A DNA stretch of 13,767 bases. It comes from M3007 sp046299435. GTDB lineage: Bacteria; Bacteroidota; Bacteroidia; Chitinophagales; Saprospiraceae. Below are positions 1 to 6,388 of the stretch, piece after piece (position 1 is the first letter of the stretch; every line of letters begins with the position of its first letter). Location of the stretch: the NCBI GenBank assembly GCA_046299435.1, contig JBKBIC010000133.1, positions 1 to 13,767 on the forward strand, in the 5' to 3' direction. The position numbers and the translations under genes were made by a program. The notes under the pieces are model-generated. The model made no database searches and was not told where the DNA came from. It saw only the letters and a program-made list of their open reading frames with translations.

Positions 1-2584
1 CATCATCGGTGGGGCCTCCAAACCCGACTTCACTTCGCGTCCTCGCAGTGTTTTTCAGGAAAAAGCCCGCAAATGCCCGGACGTGGATGGCTCGATGGGT
101 GTTGTAGAAAAACTGCTGTTTCCAAGAAGACTGCAACCGGAGATAGTTTTCATCCGTGCCAATCGGGGGGGCTTCGTATGCCTGTCTTTCGAGCGCGATG
201 GAGAATAAATAAGGGTTAGGCAGCGCAGTGTTTGAGCCTTGATAACTCAATTCAAAAATGTTCGCTTTCGCAGGCACAGGAGCAAGCCCGTCTTGCGGCA
301 ACTTGGGGTCGAATTCATTGGTGTTTGCAAAAATTGCCCGTGCCTGCAAAGCGTGTTTGAACGAAATGTTCCGGCTCCGCAAATCCAGTCGCACAGACGG
401 CACCACGCGCCACGCCCTCGGCAATTCCTTTTTTTGATAGAAATAATCCTTGTGAAACGTCTTCCCCGTCAGCCCCACCGTCACGCCGCGCAGCCCGTGT
501 TCGGGGAAAATCCGCCAGCGCACGTCGCCCAAGCCAGTGAACTTGCCCGACCCCGTGCCGAAGCCCGGCGCGAGGTAAAATTGCAGCCGCCGGCCGGGCA
601 GCGGCGGATTGTAAAACACGAGACCCAGCTGCGTTTTGTCGTAGTTGTTCCAGCCAGCCCAGGGCAGGATGCCGAGCGTGGCCTTGTGCGGGGTTTCAAT
701 CGGGGCAAACATTTTCACCTGCAAAGGCCGCCCGCGCCACAACCCACCGACGCGCCGGAAGTCGTTTTTGCGGTTCACGTCCAACGTCAAATGGTGCTCG
801 TCGAGCAGGAAAGCGTCCGGCTCGAAAGTCGTGGCCGGGAACAGCACCTTGCTCGTGCCAGCCACGCCGGGATACCAACGTTGCAGGCCCCAGTTGCCGC
901 CCTTCCGGGCAAAAGCGACGAACGGCGCGGCCACTTTGCCCCGGTTTTGGATGGTCAGCAGGTGTTCGCCGGTGGGCAGTTTTTCGGCTTTTTTCAGGCG
1001 GTAATCGGTGTGTTTGCGCGTCTGCACCTGTTGCATGAACCAGCCGATGTCCACGCCGTTTTCGCGCATAACTGCCTCAAAATCTTCGGGATACGGATGC
1101 CGGAACGCCCACTTTCGGAAATAGTCCTGCATGGCCATGTCGAACTTTTGCGGCCCCAAAAACGCCACCAGCCACCGCATGCAAAACGCCGTTTTCATGT
1201 ACACCTGCAAGCCGTAACTGGTCATCGTGAAATCGTCAGAATGCGAATCGGGCGGCGTGTCGAGGCCGTTGCGGGCAAGGATGAGCATCCCGACTTCGAC
1301 CAGCGAGCCGTGTTTTTTCGGGTCAATCAACCATTTTGGCACCATGTCGTCGGTCACGTCGCTCTGGTAATATTCGGTCATGTACGCCCGCTCGTAATAT
1401 GAGTTCATGCCCTCGTCCATCCACGGATGGTCGCGCTCGTTGGAGGCCAGCAGGCCGTAAAACCAGTTGTGCCCGACCTCGTGGGTGATGACCTCGTCGA
1501 GCGATTTTTCGGAATCCTCGTCGTTGATGACCGTAATCATCGGGTATTCCATGCCGCCGCCCGCCGAAAGCGCGCTCAAAACCGCCGTCGCCTGCGGCCA
1601 AGGATATTCGCCCACGCGCCGCGAATAATATTCCACCGAGCGGCGCACGAAAAACGCGCCCCGCCGCCACACGTCCGCGCCTTCGTTGCCGAACATCGCC
1701 CAGCAATCCACCGTGCGCCCGGAAGCCAGCCGCGCCGTGTCTTTCAAAACCAAAAACCGCTTGTCGGCAAACCACGCGAAATCGTGGACGCGCTCCGCCG
1801 TGAACCGAATCGTCTTGAAATTGGCCGACGACGGCGGGAAACTTTTGTCTTTCGTGTCCACCGTGCCTTTCAGGATTTGGCGGCTTTCGGCCTCTTTTTT
1901 CGCCAAAAACTCGACCTCCGAAGGTGTTTGCAGGCTGCCCGTCGCGCCCACGACATAGTTTTCGGGCAGCGTGATGGACACGTCGTAATTGCCGAATTCC
2001 GAGTAAAACTCGCCCATGTTCAGATACGGCATCGCGTGCCAGCCCCGGTTGTCGTACACCGCTGGCTTCGGGAACCACTGCGTCATTTGGTACGATTGCC
2101 CGACGTGGCCGAGCCGCGAAAACGAGGCCGGGATTTTCAGTTTCAGCGGCGTGGCGATGCGGATTTTGCCTCCCGGCGGCACGGGTTGGGCCAAATGCAG
2201 CACCGCGATGTCGGGGTTTTTCGGGTCGAAATTCCATGTAACTCGTTGACCGTCAACCGAAAAGTCGAGCTCGGAAAAACCGCCGCGCTGGTCTTTGTCG
2301 GCAAAATGCAGCTTGGCCGACCGCGTGCGGAGCATCTGCTTGTCGAGTGCAGTATTGCGGCGTTGGTGGGCGTTGGCCCAGCAGTGGAGCCAAATTTCGG
2401 GCAGCGCGTCGGGCGAATTGTTGATGTATTCGATTTCGATGTCGCCCGCGAGCGTGTGGTTTTGGTCGTCGAGTGCGACGCGGATTTTGGTGTTGACCTC
2501 CTGTTGGAAATATGGTTTTTGTGCCCGCAGGCTGGGCAAAAAGCCGAAAACGAGGCAAAAGGCGAGGGCGTAGTTTTTGAGCAT
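1..2584 (-). CDS. M1 family zinc metallopeptidase, C-terminus off the left edge
   Basis: Exported zinc aminopeptidase-type enzyme, 861 complete codons visible, with no stop before the window edge. The ATG at 2584 starts a clear signal peptide (residues 1-21, ending LRA before Q22), so the open frame upstream is not used. The M1 signature is complete: GGGMEYP at 342-348 (the GAMEN-type substrate motif, E346), HEVGH at 368-372 (zinc ligands H368 and H372, catalytic E369) and third zinc ligand E391 in MDEGMNSY, exactly HExxH-x18-E. Y457 or Y462 could be the catalytic tyrosine. After the catalytic part (to about 520) come an Ig-like stretch and, from about 600 to the edge, an additional region of short alternating strands (for example LQFYLAPGFG, GVTVGLTGK) that looks like a beta-barrel or surface-antigen domain. 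By family knowledge it cleaves N-terminal residues from peptides in the periplasm or at the surface. It is divergent from the TIM-barrel gene. The M1 assignment is firm, the barrel idea is inference. Confidence 0.93.
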   Translation of the reverse strand, partial: MLKNYALAFCLVFGFLPSLRAQKPYFQQEVNTKIRVALDDQNHTLAGDIEIEYINNSPDALPEIWLHCWANAHQRRNTALDKQMLRTRSAKLHFADKDQRGGFSELDFSVDGQRVTWNFDPKNPDIAVLHLAQPVPPGGKIRIATPLKLKIPASFSRLGHVGQSYQMTQWFPKPAVYDNRGWHAMPYLNMGEFYSEFGNYDVSITLPENYVVGATGSLQTPSEVEFLAKKEAESRQILKGTVDTKDKSFPPSSANFKTIRFTAERVHDFAWFADKRFLVLKDTARLASGRTVDCWAMFGNEGADVWRRGAFFVRRSVEYYSRRVGEYPWPQATAVLSALSAGGGMEYPMITVINDEDSEKSLDEVITHEVGHNWFYGLLASNERDHPWMDEGMNSYYERAYMTEYYQSDVTDDMVPKWLIDPKKHGSLVEVGMLILARNGLDTPPDSHSDDFTMTSYGLQVYMKTAFCMRWLVAFLGPQKFDMAMQDYFRKWAFRHPYPEDFEAVMRENGVDIGWFMQQVQTRKHTDYRLKKAEKLPTGEHLLTIQNRGKVAAPFVAFARKGGNWGLQRWYPGVAGTSKVLFPATTFEPDAFLLDEHHLTLDVNRKNDFRRVGGLWRGRPLQVKMFAPIETPHKATLGILPWAGWNNYDKTQLGLVFYNPPLPGRRLQFYLAPGFGTGSGKFTGLGDVRWRIFPEHGLRGVTVGLTGKTFHKDYFYQKKELPRAWRVVPSVRLDLRSRNISFKHALQARAIFANTNEFDPKLPQDGLAPVPAKANIFELSYQGSNTALPNPYLFSIALERQAYEAPPIGTDENYLRLQSSWKQQFFYNTHRAIHVRAFAGFFLKNTARTRSEVGFGGPTDD

Positions 2585-2616
2585 GGCCGGAAATTTTTGT
2601 GCGAAGGTTGCGGGCA

Positions 2617-2648
2617 CAAAATACACGCGGCCAGTCTTTTGTGGGCAA
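2617..2648 (-). promoter_or_regulatory. possible Bacteroidota-type promoter of the M1 peptidase
   Basis: On the minus strand, TATTTTG (2623-2617) is one base short of the TAnnTTTG -7 consensus. A TTG (2648-2646) lies 22 bases upstream, within the usual -33 spacing. The start codon is about 32 bases downstream. This is a pattern match only. Confidence 0.4.
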
Positions 2649-2667
2649 CGTACCTTTCCCGACGTGA

Positions 2668-2814
2668 TAGGATTGAAACGCGGATGAAACAGATTGGGCG
2701 GATTTGCACGGATTTTTTTACAAACTCTGTACCTCCGCATCTCTGTGTTCAAATCCCACTTCAAAAAAATCCGTGCAAATCCGCCCAATCCGTTTCATCC
2801 GCGTTTCAATCCTA
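2668..2814. repeat. 52-bp near-perfect inverted repeat made of short words (hairpin A)
   Basis: The arms are 2668-2719 and 2763-2814, with 51 of 52 positions complementary and a 43-base loop. The left arm is a chain of degenerate 9-10 base words such as GGATTGAAAC, GGATGAAAC and GGATTTGCAC, ending in seven T. The right arm is the complement (AATCCGYYY-type words) and ends 28 bases before the ATG of the TIM-barrel gene. The element lies between divergent genes, so it is not a simple terminator. It would form a cruciform in DNA or a very stable hairpin in RNA. Confidence 0.93.
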
Positions 2815-2842
2815 CCCACCGGGCAAACCAACATTTATCGTC

Positions 2843-3811
2843 ATGCAACACAACCAAACCACGCGCCGCGACTTCCTCCGAAACACCGCCTTGGCCGCCG
2901 CCGGGGCTGCCGTTTTTCCTCAAATTTTGACCGCCTGTTCCACATCAAAAAAATCCGCCAACACCATGAACGACGGCCTATTTTTCAAAATCTCGCTGGC
3001 CGAGTGGTCGCTGCACCGCGCACTTTTTGCGGGCAAAATGACCAACCTCGATTTTCCGGCCAAAGCCAAAAACGACTTCGGCATTGATGCCATCGAGTAC
3101 GTCAACCAGTTTTTCAAAGACAAGGCGCGGGACAAAACCTACCTCGCCGAGCTCAAAAAACGCTGCGACGACAACGGCGTGAAATCGCTGCTCATCATGT
3201 GCGACGGCGAAGGTTGGCTCGGCGATGCCGACCCGAAAAAACGCCAAGAGGCCGTCGAAAACCACTACAAATGGGTAGAGGCCGCGCAGTTTTTGGGCTG
3301 TTTCTGCATCCGCGTGAACGCGGGCGGGCAGGGCACGGCGACCGAAGTGGCCGCGCAAGCGGTGGACGGCCTGCGGCGATTGACTGAATTCGGCAAGCAG
3401 CACGGCGTGGCGGTCATCGTCGAAAATCACGGTAGCCACTCGTCCAACGGTAAATGGTTGGCCGATGTGATTCGCCGCGTGGACATGAAAGAGTGCGGGA
3501 TTTTGCCCGATTTCGGCAATTTCTGCACGAAATGGAAAGGCACGGACTACGGCGAATGTGCCGAACAATACGACCGCTACCTCGGCGTGCAGGAGTTCAT
3601 GCCCTTCGCCAAAGACGTGAGCGCGAAGGCTTATGACTTCGACGCACAGGGCAACTGTGTCGAAACGGACTATCGCCGGATGCTCAAAATCGTGAAAGAC
3701 GCGGGCTATCGGGGCTACATCGGCATCGAATACGAGGGCAACAAACTGGGCGAGGAAGAGGGCATCCGGGCGACGCTGGCCCTGCTGAAAAAGGTGGGCG
3801 CGGAAGTTTGA
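2843..3811 (+). CDS. Tat-exported lipoprotein, sugar phosphate isomerase/epimerase-type TIM barrel
   Basis: 322 residues. The N-terminus combines a twin-arginine signal (TRRDFLR, residues 7-13), a hydrophobic Ala-rich stretch and a lipobox LTAC with Cys32, so the protein is probably folded before export and anchored in the envelope. The remainder is an AP-endonuclease-2/xylose-isomerase-like TIM barrel (start FKISLAEWSLH, about residue 48 onward). Likely metal or substrate residues are E194/H196 in IVENHG, D223 in LPDFGNF and E296 in IGIEYEG. The usual metal-binding His around 257 appears to be Lys (FAKDVSAK). Family members isomerise, epimerise or dehydrate sugars, including 3-keto sugars. 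The substrate cannot be read from the sequence. The frame is open far upstream, but that part is antisense to the M1 gene, and the Tat signal fixes the start at 2843. The stop TGA at 3809-3811 abuts hairpin B. Confidence 0.88.
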   Translation: MQHNQTTRRDFLRNTALAAAGAAVFPQILTACSTSKKSANTMNDGLFFKISLAEWSLHRALFAGKMTNLDFPAKAKNDFGIDAIEYVNQFFKDKARDKTYLAELKKRCDDNGVKSLLIMCDGEGWLGDADPKKRQEAVENHYKWVEAAQFLGCFCIRVNAGGQGTATEVAAQAVDGLRRLTEFGKQHGVAVIVENHGSHSSNGKWLADVIRRVDMKECGILPDFGNFCTKWKGTDYGECAEQYDRYLGVQEFMPFAKDVSAKAYDFDAQGNCVETDYRRMLKIVKDAGYRGYIGIEYEGNKLGEEEGIRATLALLKKVGAEV

Positions 3812-3928
3812 GTTGAGAAGTTGAAGAGGTTGAAGAAAGGAAAAGTTGAAGCGTTGAATTTTGGAGCCTGTCCGAAAATTCAACGCTTCAACTTTTCCTC
3901 TCTTCAACTTCTCAACTTCTCCTCTCGT
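3812..3928. repeat. word-type inverted repeat between converging genes (hairpin B), possible two-way terminator
   Basis: The core arms 3838-3862 and 3875-3899 are perfectly complementary over 25 bp with a 12-base loop. Outside the core, imperfect AGTTGAAG-type words continue on both sides. The left arm starts right after the stop of the TIM-barrel gene. The right side covers the stop and the last codons of the DUF2721 gene (stop at 3906-3904 on the minus strand). The core ends in T-rich sequence on both strands (GAATTTT leading into the loop, CTTTTCCTCTCTTC after it), so termination in both directions is plausible but not shown. Confidence 0.88.
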
Positions 3929-4323
3929 TCCAACTTCTCCTCCAAATCCTTCAACAACAACCGTAAGGCCCCGGCAGAGAGGGCAATCTCCAAGAGACTG
4001 GTAATCAGCGAGATAATCATCAGGACGAGGCTGATGGCGAAGAAAATCTTGGCGGTCATTTGCAGCCCTTCGTACACCAAAAACATGGTGACGACGCAGC
4101 CCAAAGTGCTTGCCACGCCGAGCACCTGCATCCAGCGGATGAGCACGACGCGGCGGCGCAGGTTCGAGATTTGTTGGATGATGGTCGGGTCGGGCTTTTC
4201 CTGATAGTCCGAATAGAGTTTTCGGATGAGGTTGGCGATGGCCAAGAACTTGTTCGTGTAGGCCAGCAGCAGCAGCGACAAAGCCGGAAAAAGCAGGGCA
4301 GGGGTTTGAATGTTGAGTTCCAT
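3904..4323 (-). CDS. DUF2721 family inner-membrane protein
   Basis: 139 residues from the ATG at 4323. A hydrophobic N-terminal segment (PALSLLLLAYTNKFLAIANL), a basic loop (QISNLRRRVVLIRWMQVLG) and two further membrane segments (about residues 60-80 and 85-110) match DUF2721, a family of small membrane proteins of unknown function. An in-frame TTG at 4338 would add five residues (reading MYFCR before MELN), but it overlaps the -7 promoter box, so the ATG is preferred. The charged C-terminus LEEKLEREEKLRS is encoded by repeats of a GAGGAGAAGTTG-like word that merges into hairpin B. The tail therefore looks as if it was made by repeat sequence entering the gene end. It is convergent with the TIM-barrel gene. 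Confidence 0.85.
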   Translation of the reverse strand: MELNIQTPALLFPALSLLLLAYTNKFLAIANLIRKLYSDYQEKPDPTIIQQISNLRRRVVLIRWMQVLGVASTLGCVVTMFLVYEGLQMTAKIFFAISLVLMIISLITSLLEIALSAGALRLLLKDLEEKLEREEKLRS

Positions 4324-4327
4324 GCGG

Positions 4328-4335
4328 CAAAAGTA
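4328..4335 (-). promoter_or_regulatory. -7 promoter element TACTTTTG, apparently leaderless
   Basis: TACTTTTG on the minus strand fits the Bacteroidota TAnnTTTG element exactly. Only four bases (CCGC) separate it from the ATG at 4323, so transcription would start at or next to the A of the start codon. No convincing -33 TTG is visible, because the upstream DNA is the word repeat of hairpin C. Confidence 0.6.
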
Positions 4336-4337
4336 CA

Positions 4338-4456
4338 ATGGGCGAATGGGTGAATGAGCGAATGAGTGGTGCCGTCTGTGCAGGCCCTCATTCGCTCATT
4401 CACCCATTCGCTCATTCACTCATTCGCCCATTCACTCATTCACTCATTCACTCATT
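4338..4456. repeat. inverted repeat plus 8-bp tandem array (hairpin C)
   Basis: The arms 4338-4366 and 4387-4415 are complementary at 28 of 29 positions, with a 20-base loop. The right side continues as a tandem array, 4389-4456, of eight and a half 8-bp units of the form CATTCRCY (CATTCGCT, CATTCACC, CATTCACT and so on). The array begins exactly at the stop codon of the minus-strand lipoprotein (stop at 4454-4452) and its other end reaches the promoter of the DUF2721 gene. Because 8 is not a multiple of 3, the TGA in each unit closes all frames when read on the minus strand. Confidence 0.93.
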
Positions 4457-5183
4457 GCAAATCAAAGGTGTGTTCGTGGCCGTTGACCTTCACGGTCACG
4501 GTGCCGTCGCCGTTGAACGCGATACTGCCGGTGAGTGTGATAGATTCGGCGGCGTTTTTGGCTTTGGCTACGAGCGTGAAAGTGCCGTCGCCGTCGGTGA
4601 TTTGGTAAGTGTCCTTGTTCAGTTTCAGGTCGGCCAAATCCATGTCCACCGTCACGTCGAGGCTGGGCGAGGTTTTGCGGAGCGCACCGGTGAGCACGCC
4701 TTCGAGCAGGTAGGAGCCGTTGGCGGTGTACTCGGTCGCGCTGGGTTGCAGGCCGGTGAAGACCATTTGCCCGGTCGTGGTGTCGTCGCCCGACCAGCGT
4801 TGCGAGGCGAATGTGCCTGCGGCGGCGATGTCGAACGTCGCGTCCTGCGGGATGTCAAAATTGTTGCAGTTGACGAGCCAATCGAGGTTCCAAGTGTAGT
4901 CGTAGGTGGCGAGTCCGGTGGTTTTCGATTTGGTGTACGATGTGTCGCCGGGCTGACCGCAGGACGTGAGCAGGCTTTCGAGCATGGCCGCCATGTCCAC
5001 CGTCGGGACGGTGATGCCGCCGAGTTTTTCGGCGACGGCAGTTTCGATGATTTCGGCGGCCTCGCTTTCGGAGAGCAAGGCGGCGATTTCCTCCGGCGAT
5101 TTTTTGCAGGAAGTGAACGTGGTGGCGACGGCGAACAAAGCGGCCAGCGCGATGACGATTTGACTTTGCATTGCGATTTTCAT
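4452..5183 (-). CDS. lipoprotein of unknown function
   Basis: 243 residues. The start MKIAMQSQ at 5183 gives a typical lipoprotein signal with lipobox TFTSC and Cys26. The +2 to +6 residues are KKSPE, only weakly like the Bacteroidota surface-export signal, so the protein may stay periplasmic. An Ala/Glu-rich helical part follows (about residues 30-70, EEIAALLSESEAAEIIETAV). A beta-rich C-terminal half contains runs such as LDVTVDMDLADLKL and GTVTVKVNGHEHTFDLQ, with the look of a small beta-sandwich. I do not recognise a family. The stop codon is the first TGA of the 8-bp word array. It is divergent from the fatty acid hydroxylase gene, and the 300-base gap between them holds further word repeats. 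Confidence 0.82.
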   Translation of the reverse strand: MKIAMQSQIVIALAALFAVATTFTSCKKSPEEIAALLSESEAAEIIETAVAEKLGGITVPTVDMAAMLESLLTSCGQPGDTSYTKSKTTGLATYDYTWNLDWLVNCNNFDIPQDATFDIAAAGTFASQRWSGDDTTTGQMVFTGLQPSATEYTANGSYLLEGVLTGALRKTSPSLDVTVDMDLADLKLNKDTYQITDGDGTFTLVAKAKNAAESITLTGSIAFNGDGTVTVKVNGHEHTFDLQ

Positions 5184-5194
5184 GTTGGATAGAA

Positions 5195-5390
5195 TTGAGT
5201 TTGTTGAAAAAATGTGGAAGCGTTGAAATCGGTTGAAAAGTGGAATGCTTGGCTTCCCAACCGTTGACGAGACAAAAGTGTCGGCATCGGTTTCGCCCCG
5301 AAAATCCAATCAACCACCCGCCGGATTTGCTCAACCAACGGGCGCGGCGGGCGCATTTGGTTGAAAGGCAGCCACCGTTGGTTGAACGGC
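5195..5390. repeat. scattered TTGA/TCAA words with an 11-bp inverted repeat (element F)
   Basis: This is most of the gap between the divergent genes (5184-5489). Words like GCGTTGAAATC, GGTTGAAAAG, GGTTGAAAGG and GGTTGAACGG recur from 5195 to 5390, with complementary CAATCAACC and TCAACCAACGG between. The clearest pair is 5331-5341 with 5375-5385, a perfect 11 bp with a 33-base loop. It is weaker and less ordered than hairpins A-E, and here the TCA arm comes first. No gene is seen in this gap. Confidence 0.55.
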
Positions 5391-5414
5391 CAAGCGATGC
5401 GGACGAGGTCGCGT

Positions 5415-5422
5415 TACCTTTG
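5415..5422 (+). promoter_or_regulatory. -7 promoter element TACCTTTG
   Basis: This is an exact match to TAnnTTTG, 67 bases before the ATG of the fatty acid hydroxylase gene. The nearest TTG upstream (5382-5384) is 30 bases away, longer than usual, so the -33 part is unclear. Confidence 0.6.
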
Positions 5423-5447
5423 TTTCATCAATTCAGCGAAGGCCAAC

Positions 5448-5480
5448 CTGCTCATCATTTATCATTCATCACTCATCATT
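5448..5480 (+). repeat. 7-bp tandem words ahead of a start codon (element G)
   Basis: About four imperfect 7-bp units (TCATCAT, TTATCAT, TCATCAC, TCATCAT) end 10 bases before the ATG at 5490, in the presumed 5' leader. Only the TCA-type arm is present, with no inverted partner. Confidence 0.7.
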
Positions 5481-5489
5481 CCGAAAGCC

Positions 5490-6308
5490 ATGTTCGACCC
5501 GAGCACTTTCGATTTGCAACGCTGGCTCACCGTGCCGCTGACCATTTACATCCGATACGCGCTCGTTTGCGGCCTGTTTTACGCTGTTTTTTACATCTGG
5601 AAACGCCGCGAGTGGCTGTACCGAAAAATCCAGCAGCGATTCCCGACCGACCGCGACGTGCTGCGCGAGGCGTTGTACTCGGCTTCGACCGCCGTGATTT
5701 TTGCGGGCATGGCGTTCGTCTGCCTCGGCACGCCACTCCGCGAGCACACGCAGTTTTACGGAGACATCCATCAATATGGCGTGGCTTACGCCGTGCTGAT
5801 TGTGCCCGTGACGCTCATCGTCCACGATGCCTATTTTTACTGGATGCACCGCCTCATCCATCACCCGAAAATCTACCGGCGCGTACACCTGACGCACCAC
5901 CTTTCGGTCAATCCCTCGCCTTGGGCGGCATATTCTTTTCACCCAATCGAGGCGGTGTTGGAGGCACTGATTCTGCCGATTTTGCTGTTTTTGCTGCCTT
6001 TGCACCCGGTTTCACTGCTCGGTTTCATCGCGCTCATGCTCTGGATGAACGTGTACGGGCACCTCGGCTACGAGCTTTTCCCGGCTTGGCTGTACCAGCA
6101 TCCGCTGGGGCGTTGGCTCAATTCGGGCGTGTACCACAACCAGCACCACGAGAAATTCACGGGCAATTACGGCCTCTATTTTTCGTGGTGGGACAAATGG
6201 TGCGGCACCCTGCGGACGGATAGCGACGCGAAAGTGGCCGAAGTACAGGGGCGGATTGCGGAAAACCGACGGGGCGGCACTTCGCCCATGCCACAGGAAG
6301 CGAAGTAA
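5490..6308 (+). CDS. fatty acid hydroxylase / sterol desaturase family membrane enzyme
   Basis: 272 residues. This is a membrane di-iron oxygenase of the fatty acid hydroxylase superfamily, which hydroxylates or desaturates lipids such as fatty acids, sterols or carotenoids. The eight-plus histidine pattern is complete: HDAYFYWMHRLIHH (H112, H120, H124, H125), HLTHH (133-137), FHPIEA (H151) and HNQHH (216-220). Hydrophobic segments lie at about 14-36, 64-80, 98-112, 155-170 and 175-192. The family's usual length is 250-350 residues, so it looks whole. The ATG at 5490 is chosen because the upstream in-frame sequence runs through the 7-bp words and the promoter. The exact substrate is not deducible. 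It is the first gene of a six-gene plus-strand run, with 80 bases to the next gene. Confidence 0.92.
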   Translation: MFDPSTFDLQRWLTVPLTIYIRYALVCGLFYAVFYIWKRREWLYRKIQQRFPTDRDVLREALYSASTAVIFAGMAFVCLGTPLREHTQFYGDIHQYGVAYAVLIVPVTLIVHDAYFYWMHRLIHHPKIYRRVHLTHHLSVNPSPWAAYSFHPIEAVLEALILPILLFLLPLHPVSLLGFIALMLWMNVYGHLGYELFPAWLYQHPLGRWLNSGVYHNQHHEKFTGNYGLYFSWWDKWCGTLRTDSDAKVAEVQGRIAENRRGGTSPMPQEAK

Positions 6309-6366
6309 AATCTTGCCCAACGATTTAACCCATCCCCTCTATCACTGTCCAAGCCCGGATTTTTTT

Positions 6367-6382
6367 CACACACACACACACA
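6367..6382 (+). repeat. (CA)8 microsatellite in a 5' leader
   Basis: Eight CA units follow a T run and end six bases before the ATG at 6389. Length changes here would alter the leader but not the reading frame. Confidence 0.85.
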
Positions 6383-6388
6383 TTCATC

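Noticed and set aside
239..1402. 387-codon plus-strand frame
   Set aside because: It is a shadow of the M1 peptidase, whose minus-strand frame shows full catalytic motifs and continues off the left edge.
2668..2814. Insertion sequence or MITE
   Set aside because: There is no transposase, no evident target-site duplication at the ends, and the arms are internally made of degenerate words rather than a unique terminal repeat.
1427..2842. Long open frame continuous with, and upstream of, the TIM-barrel gene (794 codons in all)
   Set aside because: It is antisense to the M1 peptidase, has Arg/Pro/His-rich composition typical of a shadow frame, and crosses hairpin A. The Tat signal marks the true start at 2843.
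2978..4330. 450-codon minus-strand frame
   Set aside because: It overlaps the whole TIM-barrel gene and the DUF2721 gene in another frame and has no recognisable domain.
4338..5192. 284-codon plus-strand frame
   Set aside because: It starts inside the word repeat and is antisense to the lipoprotein with a clear lipobox. Composition is of a shadow frame.
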